64,000 nucleotides of DNA from contig NC_088789.1 of NCBI RefSeq assembly GCF_949628265.1, forward strand, positions 31,117,883 to 31,181,882. Reading direction: 5' to 3'. The position numbers and the translations under genes are program-made. The notes beneath the pieces were generated by a model. That model saw nothing but the letters and a program-made list of their open reading frames with translations. It did no database searches and was not told the DNA's origin. This stretch comes from Cloeon dipterum (taxonomy: Eukaryota > Arthropoda > Insecta > Ephemeroptera > Baetidae). This document shows positions 1-13,482 of this stretch, piece by piece (the first letter of the stretch is position 1; each line of letters opens with the position of its first letter).

Positions 1-3000
1 CGGAGCTGGAGGCGGCGGGGACGGCAGGATCGGCTGACGGCTTCTTGGGCTCGTCGCCGCTCTGCTGCACCACGCGCTCGATCGTCTCGTGGACCGAGTC
101 CTTGCGGCCCTTCTCCTCCTCACCCTCCACCTCCGGCCGCTCCTCTTTCAACGCAGCCTCATCCTTTTTACTGTCCTGAAATTTAAATATAAAAATTAGA
201 AACGACGTCAAGTGACATGAGGAAGGTCATTGCAGGGAAAGAGTCACAAATGTTTGCCAAATGTGCTTGGAATTACTGAAAAAGTATCAAAAACCGGCCT
301 GGGATCGGATCTCAGGTCGCAGGGTACCCTGAAAAAATTCGTCAGGGTATTTCAGGTCAAAGCCCTGTTTGAGACGTGTCTAATGAGGGGTCTTGGGCAA
401 AGATCGTACGAGCGGCCGAATTTTAACAAAAATAAATTCATTTCTTTGGCTCAAAGTCGAAAAACCGGAAAAAATTAATTTTAATTTTTCTATGGGCGGG
501 AAAAATTCTAAAATTGGTTTCCAGACCGGCGGCGGACCTTTGAGTATGATAAAGTCGGTGGGAACCCATTATGGACCATAGTTTGAAAAAATGGTGAATT
601 TTGGATTTTCCATGCAAACCGAAAATTTTTAGTTTTATAAAATACACTATTTTAAACAAAATTAATAACAATTTTACAAAACGTGCTCCATCTATTGCCT
701 AGCTTGGATGGCGAAGCGGCATGTCTGGGAAAATCTGCGTCATGGTAAAATATTTTTGAAAATTTAAGTCTTTTTCCTAATTTTTGCAGGAAAAAAAAAT
801 GGTAAAAAATCGAAAAATGGTTCGATTTTGGTAAATTGCACACGGACAGACTTGCCCGTCTGAGGGGCATCGATTGGTACTGGAATCGGCGCCCTACGGC
901 CCATAGGGCGCCGCCTGGGCCCCAAATACAAAAATTCTAAATGTCACAAATCGCGTTTTTTTACACTTTAAAAATTTATAACTCAACTCCTATGGGTCGC
1001 AGAGTAAAAATGCAAAGTTTGTTAGACTTTTCGTAAAATTTCCCGTCAAATGGACCCTAGTTCAATCCCCGCCCGCCTCCAAATCCGCTCCATTTTAAAT
1101 TTCTTAATTATATTTATTTTTTAGATTCGCCTATTTGGATCAAAAGGTGATTCTGACTTGAAAAAACACCTCCCCACGACAAAAAGACGCAATTGCTTGA
1201 GTTTTGCGCTAATATTTGCTATTTTGCATACTTTAACGCGTCAAAATATGGAACAGGTTCGTCCAAGGGCCCTCACGGACTTGATTTGTAAAATATTTTG
1301 GCTCTGAGGACAATTTGGTTCCCAACCCTGCATTGTATCTCATACTAATATTTATTCTAACCTGCGAAGAGTCAAGTTCGAAGGGCAGTGGTGAAGAGCA
1401 GGCGGCGTCGGCGGCGGGGAGGTCGTCGTCCTCCTGCCCAGAGTGCGGATCGCCAAACAAATCAGTAGAGGCGTAGATCTGCTTTCTTCCGGACCCAGAG
1501 GCGGCGGGGGCGGCGCCGGAGGCGGCCGCGGGGGCCTCGTAGGAAGGGCTGAGGCTTTTGAAGGAGTCGGCGCTGCCGGCGGACCAGTCGAGCGAGTCTT
1601 CGGAGGGTTTGGGGGCGGCACGGCGGCCCCGCTGCTGCTTCTCCGGCTCGGGCAGGTCGATGCTGCTGGTCGACTCCTTCTTCTTGCGGCCCTTCGGCGT
1701 CGTCGGGGTCGCCGGCGACTTCTTCAGCTTCTCATCGGACAGTTTGAGGCGCGTCTCCGGCTTGAACGGCTCTGGCTCTTTGAACTCGTAGATGTCGTCG
1801 TCGTCCAGCGAGAAGAGTTCGCCCGGCTCAGACTTCGGGGGCGTGGATTCCTGCGGCTGCGGCTCGCAAGGGGCGTCCGTCGAGGACGACGCTTCCGAGG
1901 ACTTGACGGCCTTGTCGAAGCCGCGCATTTCCGAACGCAGCTGGCTCAAATTGAAGTCGCGACCCTTTCCTTGCTCGTCGTCCTCTTCCGAGCCTTTATC
2001 TGTCAAATCCGCAGGGCATTAATTTTTTTTAATTTTAATTTTACAACTGGTCCTGATTTTTTTTAAAGTCAGGGTGAACATTTAGATCTTATTATTAATA
2101 TTTTTAAAATTGAAAAGTATAAAAATTTTGAATTTCAAGTTGGAATTTAGTTTCTCTCCGAATTTTTGCGAACAGGGAAATTAAATTACCTTTTTCCTTC
2201 CGTTCCTCGGCATCTGACTCCTTGGCCTCATCATCCTCGTCGTCCTCCTCCTCCTCCTCAGGCTCCTCCTTGATCTTCTTGACCCTGGGGGTGGAGTCCC
2301 TGCGGAGCCTGGCGCCGCGGGGCGTGGGCGGCGGCGCCGAGTCCTCTTCCTCGTCGGATTCGTCCGACTCGCTGTCCGAGTACTTGTCGTCGCCGCCGGA
2401 GGTGCGGCGAGGCCGCTTCTGCCGCTCGGACCGCTTGACTGCGCGCTGCGCCCGGCTGCTCTGGCCCGCCGCCGGAGACTTGGTCCTGCTCGACGACGAC
2501 GTCACGGAGGACGGCGTCGTTGACCGCGTTGAACTCTCCTTGCCCGCGCGGCTCGGACGTCCTGGTCCCGCAGACGACGATCCCACGCTCGTTTGCTTTT
2601 GCAGACTCTGCGGTTGAATTTATTTGTTAAAATAGGAAGGTTGGGTTTTTAATTAAATTTTCTGCAGGCGTATTGTCAGAATTGAAAGATAACATGATTT
2701 ACAAAGTGCTCGAAGTTAGCCATTTTTTTGCAAATATTGTTACAGAAAAGATAAATTGTTTAATATGATTTAACGCCCAACAAAATTGCCACGTTGACAA
2801 ACTTCCTAGGTCAAAGGAAAAGTCACTAAAATTTGACCAAAGATTTAAAAATTTCCTGCATTCCAAAAGGAACAAAAACTTTAATTTAGAAATAGCCAAA
2901 ATGAGCCTCATTTAAAAAGAAATAACATTTTGAAAAATGGTGGCAATTTATTTGCATATTTGTGAAATTTGAATTAGAATTATTTAAAAATAAAATCTAA

Positions 3001-6000
3001 TTAACAACATTTTTGCTTTGATTTGGATCCGTTTTGAATAATTATGAATTTTAGAGGGGGTTGAATTCAACCCTGGCACTCCCAGAGGGTGAGCTTTCTT
3101 GATTAATTAAATTTGGCTGAATTAGCACGTCATTAGTGTCGTTTCTTAAGTTTTCCACCCCCCAAAAAACCAATTCAGAAGCCATTTTCTTGTTTAACTT
3201 GCTTCCTCCACAATGGAGTAATTCAGCATGAATTTTATCTCGTTAAAAATGGCTTAAAATTAAACAAAATGAACGGAAATTATCTCATTCTTGAGCAAAA
3301 CAAAAACAATGTGAGAAAAAATAAAATCTTAAACCAGAATAAAGAGAAATTTTCTTATATTTAAATAATTTGCTACTATTTTTAACTGATATTTTTGTAT
3401 TTTAATTTTTAATAAATATTCAGCTGAAGTTTATTTGTAAATGAAAATTAACAAAAGAAATATTATATATAAAAAAAATACCTTTCGTGCTCTCTTATAA
3501 ATTTTTCCACGGACCTTGTTCAGGGGACTGGCGTTTGTGGAGGGGCGGCCGGTGCGTTTGGCCCTGGCGGGCGTCCAGCTGAGGTTGCTGGCGATCCTGG
3601 CCCTGGGCACCCACTCATCGTAACGCGTGTTCCAGCCAGTGTAGTGCACCATGTACAAATCTTGAGCTGAGTCCACTTCAATCACCTGAAAACACAAAAA
3701 TTTTCAGAAAAAGAATTTTTTTATTTTAACAAGTGGCTTGCGGGGGGAATCTCAGGTCACGCGACCTGAGTATGGTTGGTTTAAGGCAAGAAGCCGAGAA
3801 ACACTAAATAATGTGCTCGATAATACTGAAAAAATATCAAAAAACAGGCCTGGGAGCGGCTCTCAGGTCGCGGGGTGCCCTGAAAAAGGTCGTTTAAGTA
3901 TCGCAGGTCAAAGCCCTTTCTGAGACGTGTCCAATGAGGGGTAGTGGTCAACGATCGGATGAACGGCTGAATTTTAACAAAAATAAATCCATTTTTGTCA
4001 CGCAAAGTCGAAAAACCGTACAAAATTAATTTTAATTTTTCTATAGACGCTGAAAATCTGAAACCTTTTACAAAATTTACATTTAATACCTAGCTGAGGT
4101 TGATAGGTGGCATACCCGGAAAAATTCGTTTCAGAGAGAAAAAAATTTATTTTTTGAAAATTTCAACTTTTTCGAAAATTTGGCAGGAAAAAATTCATGA
4201 AAATTTGAAAAATGGTCCAATTGTGGAAAACCATACACGGGCAGACGCGCCCCAAAGAGGGGCATCGATTGATACCAAAATCAGCGCCATCCGGCCCATA
4301 GGGCCCCACTTGGGTCCCAAAAACAAAAGTTGGCAATTGTCACAAATTCTTTTCAAACTTTTTAAATGATATGATTAGTACCTTAGCTTCGTAGGTGACT
4401 TTGGATTCCTCTTGAGGTCCGTAGTACACCTTCAATTTATCACCAACTTGAACTTGAATATCACTGGACAGGCACGCGAGTCTGCAAGACAAAATTTAAA
4501 TTAAAAAAAGACTGAAATGCGCGAGGAAGAGACTCACTCTTCGACTTTCTCGCTCTCCTTCCGCTTCCTGCCGCGCTTCTTGGCCACATTCGCTGTACTG
4601 GGGGTGCTCGTGGAGCTGCTCGAGTCGTCTCCGTCCTTTGACTTCGGCTTGGCCGGCACTTTCTTTTCCTCACGCACCGGAGGGCCGTCGGAGCTTTTCC
4701 TGTCCGGAGTCCCACTCTTTTTCTTGCTCTAAAAATGGCGAATTAAAATAAAAATTCATTCCATAGACTTTAAAATTACCTCTTCCTCAGTGGTCCTGGT
4801 CTTGATTCTCTTGTCGCGTTTGTCCTTTTGCTCGTCGTCGTCCGAGCTCTCCTCCGTCTCGACCTTCCGCTTGGCCACCACCTTGGGCTCGGGCGTCAGG
4901 GCCGGCGGCTCGGCTTTCACCACCACTGGCGCCGCTGCCGGCGCCGCAGGGGCGGCCGAGGAGGGCCCGGCGCCTTCCGTGTCCGACTGGCTGTCGTCCT
5001 TCCACAGCCGCTTCTTGCTGCCGGCGTCGTCCTTGCGGTTCTGCAGCCGCTCGCTGCGAGCTTTCTTGCTGCTCGACTCGCCGTCCGTCGACGCCGCAGC
5101 GGAGGCGGATTTTTTCGCCTTTTTCTCGGTTGTCTTCTTCTCGGCAACTTTGGGGGTCGGCGAGCGCGCCACTGGCTTTTCTTTTTCGGCAGGGAGTGGC
5201 TTCGGGATGGGCGTCGAGCGGTCCCTCTCGCGGATGATGCTGCGGCCGCCCGTCCGCCGACGAGACTTGCTGATCGGCGAACTCTGCATCGTGCACCCTA
5301 GCTTCCGGTTGAAGTCTTCAAAGCCGTGTAAATACCTAGAAAAAAATAAAATTTTAGAGATGAAACGTGAAAACCAAGGAAATTAATTTCTAATTTTCCT
5401 GTGTTAAAAAAAAATAGCAAAGAATTTTTCCACAAAACCCAAGAAATAAACGCGTCTCATAGCAGGGAGGCGTAATTTCAAGTCAGAAACCATAATATCC
5501 TTCCAAAGGTGAATTTATAAAAATTTATTAATCCCAAAATATTAAAATAGTGCAGATTTTGGGGGTGTTGGTGGCGGGCGGGGGTGGAATTAAGGTCCAT
5601 TCAACGCGAAATTTTACGGCGAGTTTAAATAACTTCAAATTTTTACTCTACGACCAGAAAGAGCTGAGTTGTTAATTTTTAAAGTAAAAAAACGCGAAAT
5701 GTGACATTTTCGAATTTTGATTTTTGTGGCCCAGTCGGGGCCCTATGGGCTGGACAGCGCTAATTTAGGTACCAATCGACGCCCCTTGATGAGATGCATT
5801 CACCCGTCTTAAATTTTTCAAAATCAGATCATTTTTCAAATTCTTAGAAAATATTTTCAGCCAAATTTCTACAAAAGTCGAAATTTACAAAATTTCAAAA
5901 AATAGCTCTCAAATTGGCGCGAAATTCGTCTGGGATAATTTACAGACTAAATCTGATCAAAAACCTAGGAGGAGAAAATTTTTAACATGGAAAAACATGA

Positions 6001-9000
6001 TTTTTACACTTCCTCCATAAGGATAACATTGGAAATTAAATATTCAGTTTTTTTCTCAACGGTGCTAACTTTAAATTTCTTACTGACTCCATCGCACGCG
6101 CTGGACCGCCACTGGTCTGGAAACCAATTTTTAGATTTTTCACGCCCATATATTAATTAAAATTATTTTTTTACGGTTTTTTTACTTGGCGCGACAAAAA
6201 AGGTTTTATTTTAGTTTAAATTTGGCTGTTTGTCTGATCGTCGCCCACGACCCCTCATCAGACAGATCTCGGAGGGGGCTTCAACCTGGGGTACCCTGAC
6301 GACCTTTTTCAGGGTACCCCGCGACCTGAGATCCGCTTCCAGGCGTTTTTAATTAATTATCAGTCATTTTAAGCAAATTTAATTGTACTTAGCGACGATT
6401 TTATACTTTAAACCATATTCTATCACCGACCTTCCTCAGGTCACGCGACCTGAGGACTGTTAAATAACGGTTTCCTCAGCTCCATCACTTATTTCCTCTT
6501 AATTTAGACAATTTCGCCGCTTCAACAGACAGTTAAGGGCCCAAGGGACGCAAGCCACTTGTTTTTTGTTTTAAATTTCAAAAATCAACACTCACTTTTT
6601 GTACAGATTCTTGACAAGATTGGCTGAGGTGGTGTTGGTGGTCACGTTGATGAAGTTGAGCTTTTGCGTTACCACCTTCCACTGGTTTTGGCCGGTCACT
6701 TTGTTGTAGCCGCCAAGTCTTTCCACCACCTGCAGACAAAATTAAAATAAAGTAACAATCTTAACAGTTAAAGAGCAAACTCTGACTTTGAACAGTTTGT
6801 GCAGGTCGACGTCCTCGTCATAAATTGTCGGAGCATTGTTAATCGGAGAACCAAAGTCCTCCATGAAGGTGAACAGCTTGGCCACAAACTGGTCTTTATC
6901 CTCCTGCTTCTCACACTGAAAATAAAATTCAAGTGTTAATAAAACTCGGAAAAAGGCGATTTTTAAACTTTGAAGGAGTGTATTTTGAAAACTATTGGTT
7001 TCTAAATCATAAAATTTACTAGGCTTATGATAAACAATAAGGGCAACGTTTTTTCCTATAGCTGGAAAACAATTTATGAGGGAAAATTGTTGATATTCGA
7101 AAATTGGGAACAAATTAAAATATTTCTCAAATTTGGAAAATTCAAAATAATAAAACTTGTCGGCCTTTAAATTAGGCAGCTTTTAAGACCAAATTTACAG
7201 ATTAAACTTATTTAGAACTCGAGATATTCACGATTTCGTCAACTCCACCGCTGTTTCAACAATTTTCACTGCGATTTTTCCCAAAAATATTTCCTCACAT
7301 CCCAGGAAATATTACTAACCTCCGAATCAGATCCTTCCGAGTCGGTGTCATCGGAGCCTTCGATGCCGAAGAGCAGGTCGCGGTCCCAGTGCGGCGGCAG
7401 CTCGTCTTTCGCCATGAACAATTCCGCCTTTTCAATGGCCGCCTTCAAACTGTGGTTCTCCACTTTCTCCCCAATGGCTTTCGTGTAAACAGACGCCTCC
7501 TTCTTCGGCACCGTGTAACTGAAAATTAAAAATTATTAAATAATAAATTGATTTTAATAATTTTGACTCACTATCTGCCATCCTTGAAGGATCGGACGAG
7601 GTATTCGTCCTTGACGTTGATCTTGACCGTGTCCTGCGCGGTCGGCTCGACCACCAGGCCCGGAAACCAGTTGTCCTTGACCTTCTTCTTGTCGCCAACC
7701 TCGACGCACACCACCTTCCGGATGTCCACTTCGCGCTCCTCGCGTTTCTTGCCCTTGTTCGAGCTCTCCTCGTCCAAGCTGTCATCACTTCAAATTTATT
7801 TTTTATTTTGAGCAAAGAAAGAAGAGACAGACCAGATTTCAAATAGAAGACGTGCAAATTTTGATGATTAAATGTTGTTTGATTTAAAAAAAAATAAAAC
7901 ACTTTAGGAATGGAAATGTTGACCAATTCAATTAATAAGAGGATTTTCAGTTGGATTTGTCAAAATTAATTCGTAAAAAAAAAGAAAATTTCTGCTTATT
8001 TGTTTTTATTTAGGGCAGTGTTTTTTCCACCTTATTTCAAAATGAAAGCTCTAATTTAAACACATAATTAACAATAAAGAAAAAATAATAATTTGGCAGA
8101 AAAAAAAATTCTCAAAATTGATTTTTGGGGAAAAGAACCGTAAAAAAAATAGAAAATTCCTGCTAATGTATTTAATTAGAGCAGCGTTTTATTCTCCTTA
8201 TTCCAGAATAGAGGCATAAACTTCAAAACAAAATTAAGAAATTTAAAATTAAATTTAAGAGATAAAAATTAAAATTCCCACAATTATCTATCAGGGGAAA
8301 TATTCCTACAAAATGGAAAATTACTGCTTATGTTTTTATTTAAGGCAGTGTTTTACCCTGCTAATTCCTGAATAGAAGCAAGATTTTCAACGAGAAATTA
8401 ACAAATTTTATAAATTAGCTGACAGAAGAGTAAAATATCAAAATTAATTTATTTCTGTAAATAAAAATGGATGATTCCCGCCAGAGTATTTTCAGGGTAG
8501 TGTTTTATTCTCTGTATCCCAGAACGAAGGCATTAATTTCAAACACAAAACAAAGAAATTAAAAGAAAATAGCCAAAAATAACATTACCAAAATTATTTA
8601 TCTGGGAAATATCCGTAAAAAATTCCTGCTTGTATTTTTATTTGGGGCAGTGTTTGATCCTGCTTATTCCAGAATAGAGGCAATATTTTCAACACGTAAT
8701 TAATAAATTTTAAAAATATGGCCGGAAATAAAAAAAAAATATCCAAATTAATTGATTTTCTGGAGATTCTGTAAAAAAACTAGAATTTTCCTGCATATGT
8801 ATTATTATGGGCAGCATTTTTTTCTCCTTATAACTGAATAGAGGAATTAATTTCAGCGCGCAGTAAAAAAAATATAGCCAAAAATTAAATTACCAAAATT
8901 ATTTATCTGGAAAAATCCGTAAAAAATGAAAATTTCCTGCATTATGTTCGTTATTTAGAGCAGTGTTTTATTCTCCTTGTTCCAGAAATGAGATATTAAT

Positions 9001-9976
9001 TTCAACAGAAAACTAAGAAATTTAAAAACGTTAGAGCTAAAAATTACCAAAATAATTGGGAAAAAGTCGAAAAATAAAAATGGAAAATCCCTGCTTGTGT
9101 TTTAATTAAGGGCAGTGTTTGATTCTGCTTATTCCACAATAGAGGCATTATTTTCACCACATAATTAACCGTAATTAACAAATTTAAAACAATAAAATTT
9201 AAGAGACGAAAACAAAAATTACCAATTAGGAAATTCTGTACAAAACTGGAAATTTCCTGCTTATCTCTTTAATTATGGCAGTGTTTTATCCTCCTTGCCC
9301 CCAGTACAGAGGCACAATTTCCACAAATAATTAACAAATTTAAAAAAAATAATTTTAATTCTGATTTAATTTTAAAATTATAGGAAGCAAAGAGAGGTTT
9401 AAAAAAGAATTTCTCACTGTGCTTGTCTGCTGCGTCTGCCCCTGCGGTGGTGCACGACGGGGTTGCTGAAGTGCTCGGGGTGGGTGAGGGGTAGTTTGTC
9501 GAGCGTGTCGCCCTCGGCAAAGTGGCGGCCGCTCTTGAGGCAGAGGGCCGTCCGGCGCAGGGTGGTGATGTCGCCGTCGTCGAACACCACCGTGTACTGG
9601 CTGCAGTCCTGGATTTTCACGATCGTCGCCTCCACGAAATCCTTTTTGTCCGGCAGTTTCACTTCGACGTTTGCACCCGTCTGCAGACAAAAATTTAAAT
9701 TAAAGAACACAATCATAATTGACAGAAAGAAAAACTCACCAAAAGAACTCCTTTAATCTGGTCGTCCTGGACGACCGTGGTTCCCCCGCCTTTCAGGGTG
9801 ACCTGTGGACACTCGGGGTGAGAAAATCCGGCTTTTAAGGGAATTAATACAACCCTTACCCTGCATTTGACGGAGTGGACCACCTTGCGCACCTTTGCCT
9901 CGCAGAAGGCGCCTTTGTACTTGGCGCTGACCTCCGTGCCCTCCGTGAGGAACGGCGGCTCGTCGCCCTGCAACAT
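1..9976 (-). CDS. ARID4: ARID4-like chromatin protein (3' end outside window)
   Basis: Fourteen exons seen: 9976-9860, 9802-9740, 9680-9418, 7787-7572, 7518-7320, 6915-6787, 6730-6597, 5335-4780, 4728-4538, 4481-4382, 3685-3482, 2607-2190, 1999-1362 and 175 to the window edge; phases agree throughout, giving at least 1134 aa. The start at 9976 (MLQGDEPPF) lines up residue for residue with the vertebrate ARID4A start. Domains in order: Tudor region (about 1-145, with VVFDDGD and LRRT), RBB1NT region (about 150-285), ARID DNA-binding domain (about 287-390, with LGGYNKVT), a long basic/acidic Ser-rich stretch, a chromo-barrel (about 625-690, with VHYTGWN and DEWV), then acidic low-complexity tail. 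Vertebrate ARID4A/B act in Sin3-HDAC corepressor complexes and bind RB; a nuclear corepressor role here is inferred. The C-terminal part lies left of the window. Large introns hold R1 repeats and a tandem repeat. Confidence 0.93.
213..1180 (+). repeat. R1 repeat copy a
   Basis: In an ARID4 intron. It holds the family's ordered blocks: AAGGTC near the palindromic end, CTCAGGTCGCAGGG with ACCCTGAAAAA, TGAGGGGTC, CCAGACCGGCGGCGG, GGGGCATCGATTGGTAC, the GCCCATAGGG block and CCTATGGGTCGCAGAGTAAAA. No coding capacity is seen. The family is not one I recognise. Confidence 0.75.
3735..4345 (+). repeat. R1 repeat copy b
   Basis: In an ARID4 intron. It opens with the palindromic terminus CTCAGGTCACGCGACCTGAG at about 3751, followed by the GCCTGGGAGCGGCTCTCAGG and TGAGGGGTAGTGGTC blocks, and ends after GGCCCATAGGGCCCC. 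A middle part found in copy a is missing. Confidence 0.75.
5452..6470 (-). repeat. R1 repeat copy c
   Basis: In the ARID4 intron that splits the ARID-coding exons, in the opposite orientation to copies a and b. It runs from CGCGTCTCATAGCAGGGAGG to the palindromic end CTCAGGTCACGCGACCTGAG at about 6436-6455, so about 1.0 kb. It includes the CCTATGGGC block, CCGCCACTGGTCTGGAAACC and CAGGGTACCCCGCGACCTG. It is one of the fullest copies here. Confidence 0.75.
7930..9330. repeat. ~157-bp degenerate tandem repeat, about 9 units
   Basis: Inside the long ARID4 intron 9417-7788. A recurring core reads roughly TTTCCTGCTTAT..TTTATT, then GGGCAGTGTTTTATTCTCC, then TTATTCCAGAATAGAGGCAT. It recurs near 7991, 8153, 8320, 8472, 8620, 8786, 8930, 9086 and 9250. 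Spacings are about 144-167 bp. Units differ at many sites, and the intervals between cores are AT-rich, so the array is old. No reading frame spans it. Confidence 0.85.
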
Positions 9977-10960
9977 TAACTATCATTTACATGCATGCGG
10001 GGCGGAACGTTTCCTGCGACTTACATCTCTTCTTCGTCCTGACGCGTGCATCTCTGCAGCTTCACAGCATGGCCTTCCTGCGGAATTTCGGCAAATTTAG
10101 TCAAAGAAAACATATGGCGTCCGCGACTTCGGACGGCTCGCCGAATTTCTCTCGCAAGTCTGCGTCGGGCCCCCTCCGGGGGCCCGGAGACACACCCCCG
10201 GAGGCGGATGGAACCGTTTAAAGACCGTGAATTGGGTTTTTGGCCTGTGGAAGAGACCCGGAAGGCCTCTTTTTCCGAATTCGTGTCACGGGGGGAGTGG
10301 TGTGAACGCTGCGAGCCGCACGTCCGCCGAAACAAGCGTCCCAAAGGGCCCACTCACCTGGCTCAGTCGTCCCTTCGAGGGTCTATGCTGGCAGCAAGCC
10401 GCGGCGTCGCTAAATTCGGCCCTTTATCTCTTGCGGGTCGACATTTTCAGCTAGAAAAACGCATCCGCCAAAAGAAAACAGTTGTTGTAGGCCACGGAAC
10501 GAACAAGCTGACGAGAGACGAGGAGGAGGGGGAACCCCGCTAACGCCGTTGACCAGACAGCTGGCAAAATGGTTCCTCGTCCGCGCGTCAGTGACGCGTT
10601 GATCGCGCTCTCGGCCAATCAAGCACGTTCACGCTGCTGACAGCGCCACGAACGAGTAAGGCAGAAACAAGAATTTCTCGTTACCAGAGAAGGGGGGCGG
10701 AGTGCATCGATACCTGCTAGCCGCGGCAGGCTGTGCTGCCAGCTGGTGACGTCACGCGGAGGGGGACGGCCCGCGGCAAAACAATCTCTGCCGCTAGCCC
10801 GGGAAACCCCGTCGATCCGATGCACAAGCAGCGAATTCTTGTGCAGCCTCCCGTCGCGCGGCCTCAATGCTGATCTCATGAGTCTCGGTAGCCACTCGCT
10901 ACAATTGTAGCGCTTTTATTTGCATCATTACTTTGCAGTGTGGTTATATAATGCATTCCA
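9977..10960 (-). promoter_or_regulatory. ARID4 upstream CpG-rich promoter region
   Basis: A GC- and CpG-rich block lies just upstream of the ARID4 start codon, in sharp contrast to the AT-rich flanks. It holds a perfect GC palindrome near 10168-10188 (GGGCCCCCTCCGGGGGCCC). The open frames crossing it show no family similarity and are best seen as CpG-island chance frames. Promoter function and a 5' UTR exon are inferred from position and composition. Confidence 0.5.
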
Positions 10961-11224
10961 ACCGAATCGGAACTTCCAGTGCGCTGGGAGCGTGTAATAA
11001 TTATGTGGTACATCTTCCAGATTGATATTCATTTGTTTTTTAAAACAGAAATTCATTCCAAAAATTAAAAAATTGACATTTTTGATAATAGGTAATAATA
11101 TTGCATGCCAAAAATACCGATGGTTGGCACCACAGAATTATTTCTTCTTGGAAAATTAATATTTCCTAATAAAAAACCTAAAAATAAATTCGATAAATTC
11201 ATGGTTGAACAAAAATTTGAGCAG

Positions 11225-11560
11225 AAAAAAAACCTGCAAATTTAATCAGATTTCTGAAAGTAGGCAATTTTTGACGCTACTATCAACGGGTGATTTTTAA
11301 TCAGGCCAAACACACCCCTTTCGAAAATTGCAATTTTTGAAAAAATAAATAATTACTTTCAAGACTCAAAAGAACTATTTTTTATCTTCTCGCTATTAAA
11401 TTTTTTATTATTTTTTTCAGCCCGGAAACTTAATTTTGCTTTGCTAAAAAAGTGGGCGTAACCGGTAAAATTCGAAAAACTGGATTATGGGGCATTTTTG
11501 GTCAAAAATTGGTTAGTTAGGGTTCACTTTTCATTTCTCATCACTTTTTAAATACAAAAA
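11225..11560 (+). repeat. R3 repeat copy 1
   Basis: Between ARID4 and RPB5. Shared blocks are TTTAATCAG, GGCAATTTTTGACGCTAC, CAGGCCAAACACACCCCTTT, TATTTTTTATCTTCTC, GTGGGCGTAACCGGTAAAAT and GGTTAGTTAGGGTT. The stretch 10960-11831 shows no gene. Confidence 0.65.
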
Positions 11561-11831
11561 ATTCAATAACCTACCAATTTAATCAGAAAAAAACATAAAA
11601 AGTGATGTTACCGTCTTTCCGAATTTTTTAAATATTTGAAAAACGTATTTTATTCACCCTAAAAATATATTTTAGTTCCCATGGTCTAATTTTTTGATTT
11701 TAACTAGTTATATTCGTTCAATTTAATTTTAAATCTTCTTACAAAATCAGGGGGAAAAGTAACAAGTAGTTATTTTTTTATTTCGACATTTTCCTGTTTT
11801 TATTTTTAAATGTAATTAAGCTAAATTTCAC

Positions 11832-12749
<918 letters not shown>

Positions 12750-13482
12750 GATTGAAATTTGTGATTTAAAAGGGGTTTTGTTACAGTTTCAGACGGGAAA
12801 ACTAATTTTTCTTCTAGAGCGTGTTTGTGAAGCGGTGGTAAACAAGGCAGAACACGCTGCTCATCTGTTTTACTGATACCGGTTTGTTTAAGATTTAAGA
12901 ACCGGTTTTTTTCGGCTAAGAATTTTAGGTAATTTCAATCAAAACGAGCCTTACAAGTGTTTTTTGAACTAATTTAAGAAAATAAAACTAAATAATGATG
13001 AATTTAGACTGAAAAATCTTGATTTATTACAGAAAACTGAAATTCTTCATCTATTTAACCGGTTATCAGTATAAAACAACCGGTTAAACAAACAGATCTA
13101 CGCCCATTTTGGCTCACAGCACTTAGCACGACTCCCATTGGCCAACGTCGCAAACAAGCGCGCTGATTGGCCGGAGCGAATGAGCAACCTACCGAGCTAC
13201 TAGATAATCACCCCCGCTTTTATCGTTTAACAAGCGGTGATTTCGGCTGCGGTAGTGAAATTCTCCATCCATTCATTCATTTGCTGGCTGACGTGCAGCC
13301 ACCCACCCACACCCGCCTCATCAGCACCTCTCAAGCTAGGTCAGCAGGTAAAAGACCCTGCGGAGGCAGTTGGCGGCCACGCCCCCCCTCGCAGCTCACG
13401 CATCCCTCATCCGTGATTTATCATAATTCCTGCTGTTGTTTGTGTTTTATTGATGCAGTTCGTGCGGCGACTGGCGGCCACG
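12750..13482. promoter_or_regulatory. Shared RPB5 / UMP-CMP kinase promoter region
   Basis: Divergent intergenic region. It contains four ACCGGT sites, near 12870, 12901, 13060 and 13079; the last three have the full AACCGGTT palindrome. Inverted CCAAT boxes (ATTGG) lie near 13136 and 13164. AACCGGTT is the known Grainyhead-type consensus. A likely 5' UTR intron of the kinase runs from CAG|GTAAAA at about 13348 to GATGCAG| ending at 13458. Regulatory function is inferred from motif and position. Confidence 0.5.

Noticed and set aside
213-1180. R1 as a Helitron
   Set aside because: A terminal hairpin is present, but neither the 5' TC nor the 3' CTRR end nor insertion between A and T could be shown.
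1443-2066. Long plus-strand open frame opposite ARID4 exon 1999-1362
   Set aside because: Low-complexity Arg/Leu/Gly product caused by the reverse complement of Ser/Glu/Pro-rich, GC-biased codons; the same holds for 4790-5386 and 2222-2617.
10046-10543. Plus-strand 165-aa open frame in the CpG-rich block
   Set aside because: No recognisable motif; high GC content makes chance open frames likely, and it overlaps frames on the other strand.
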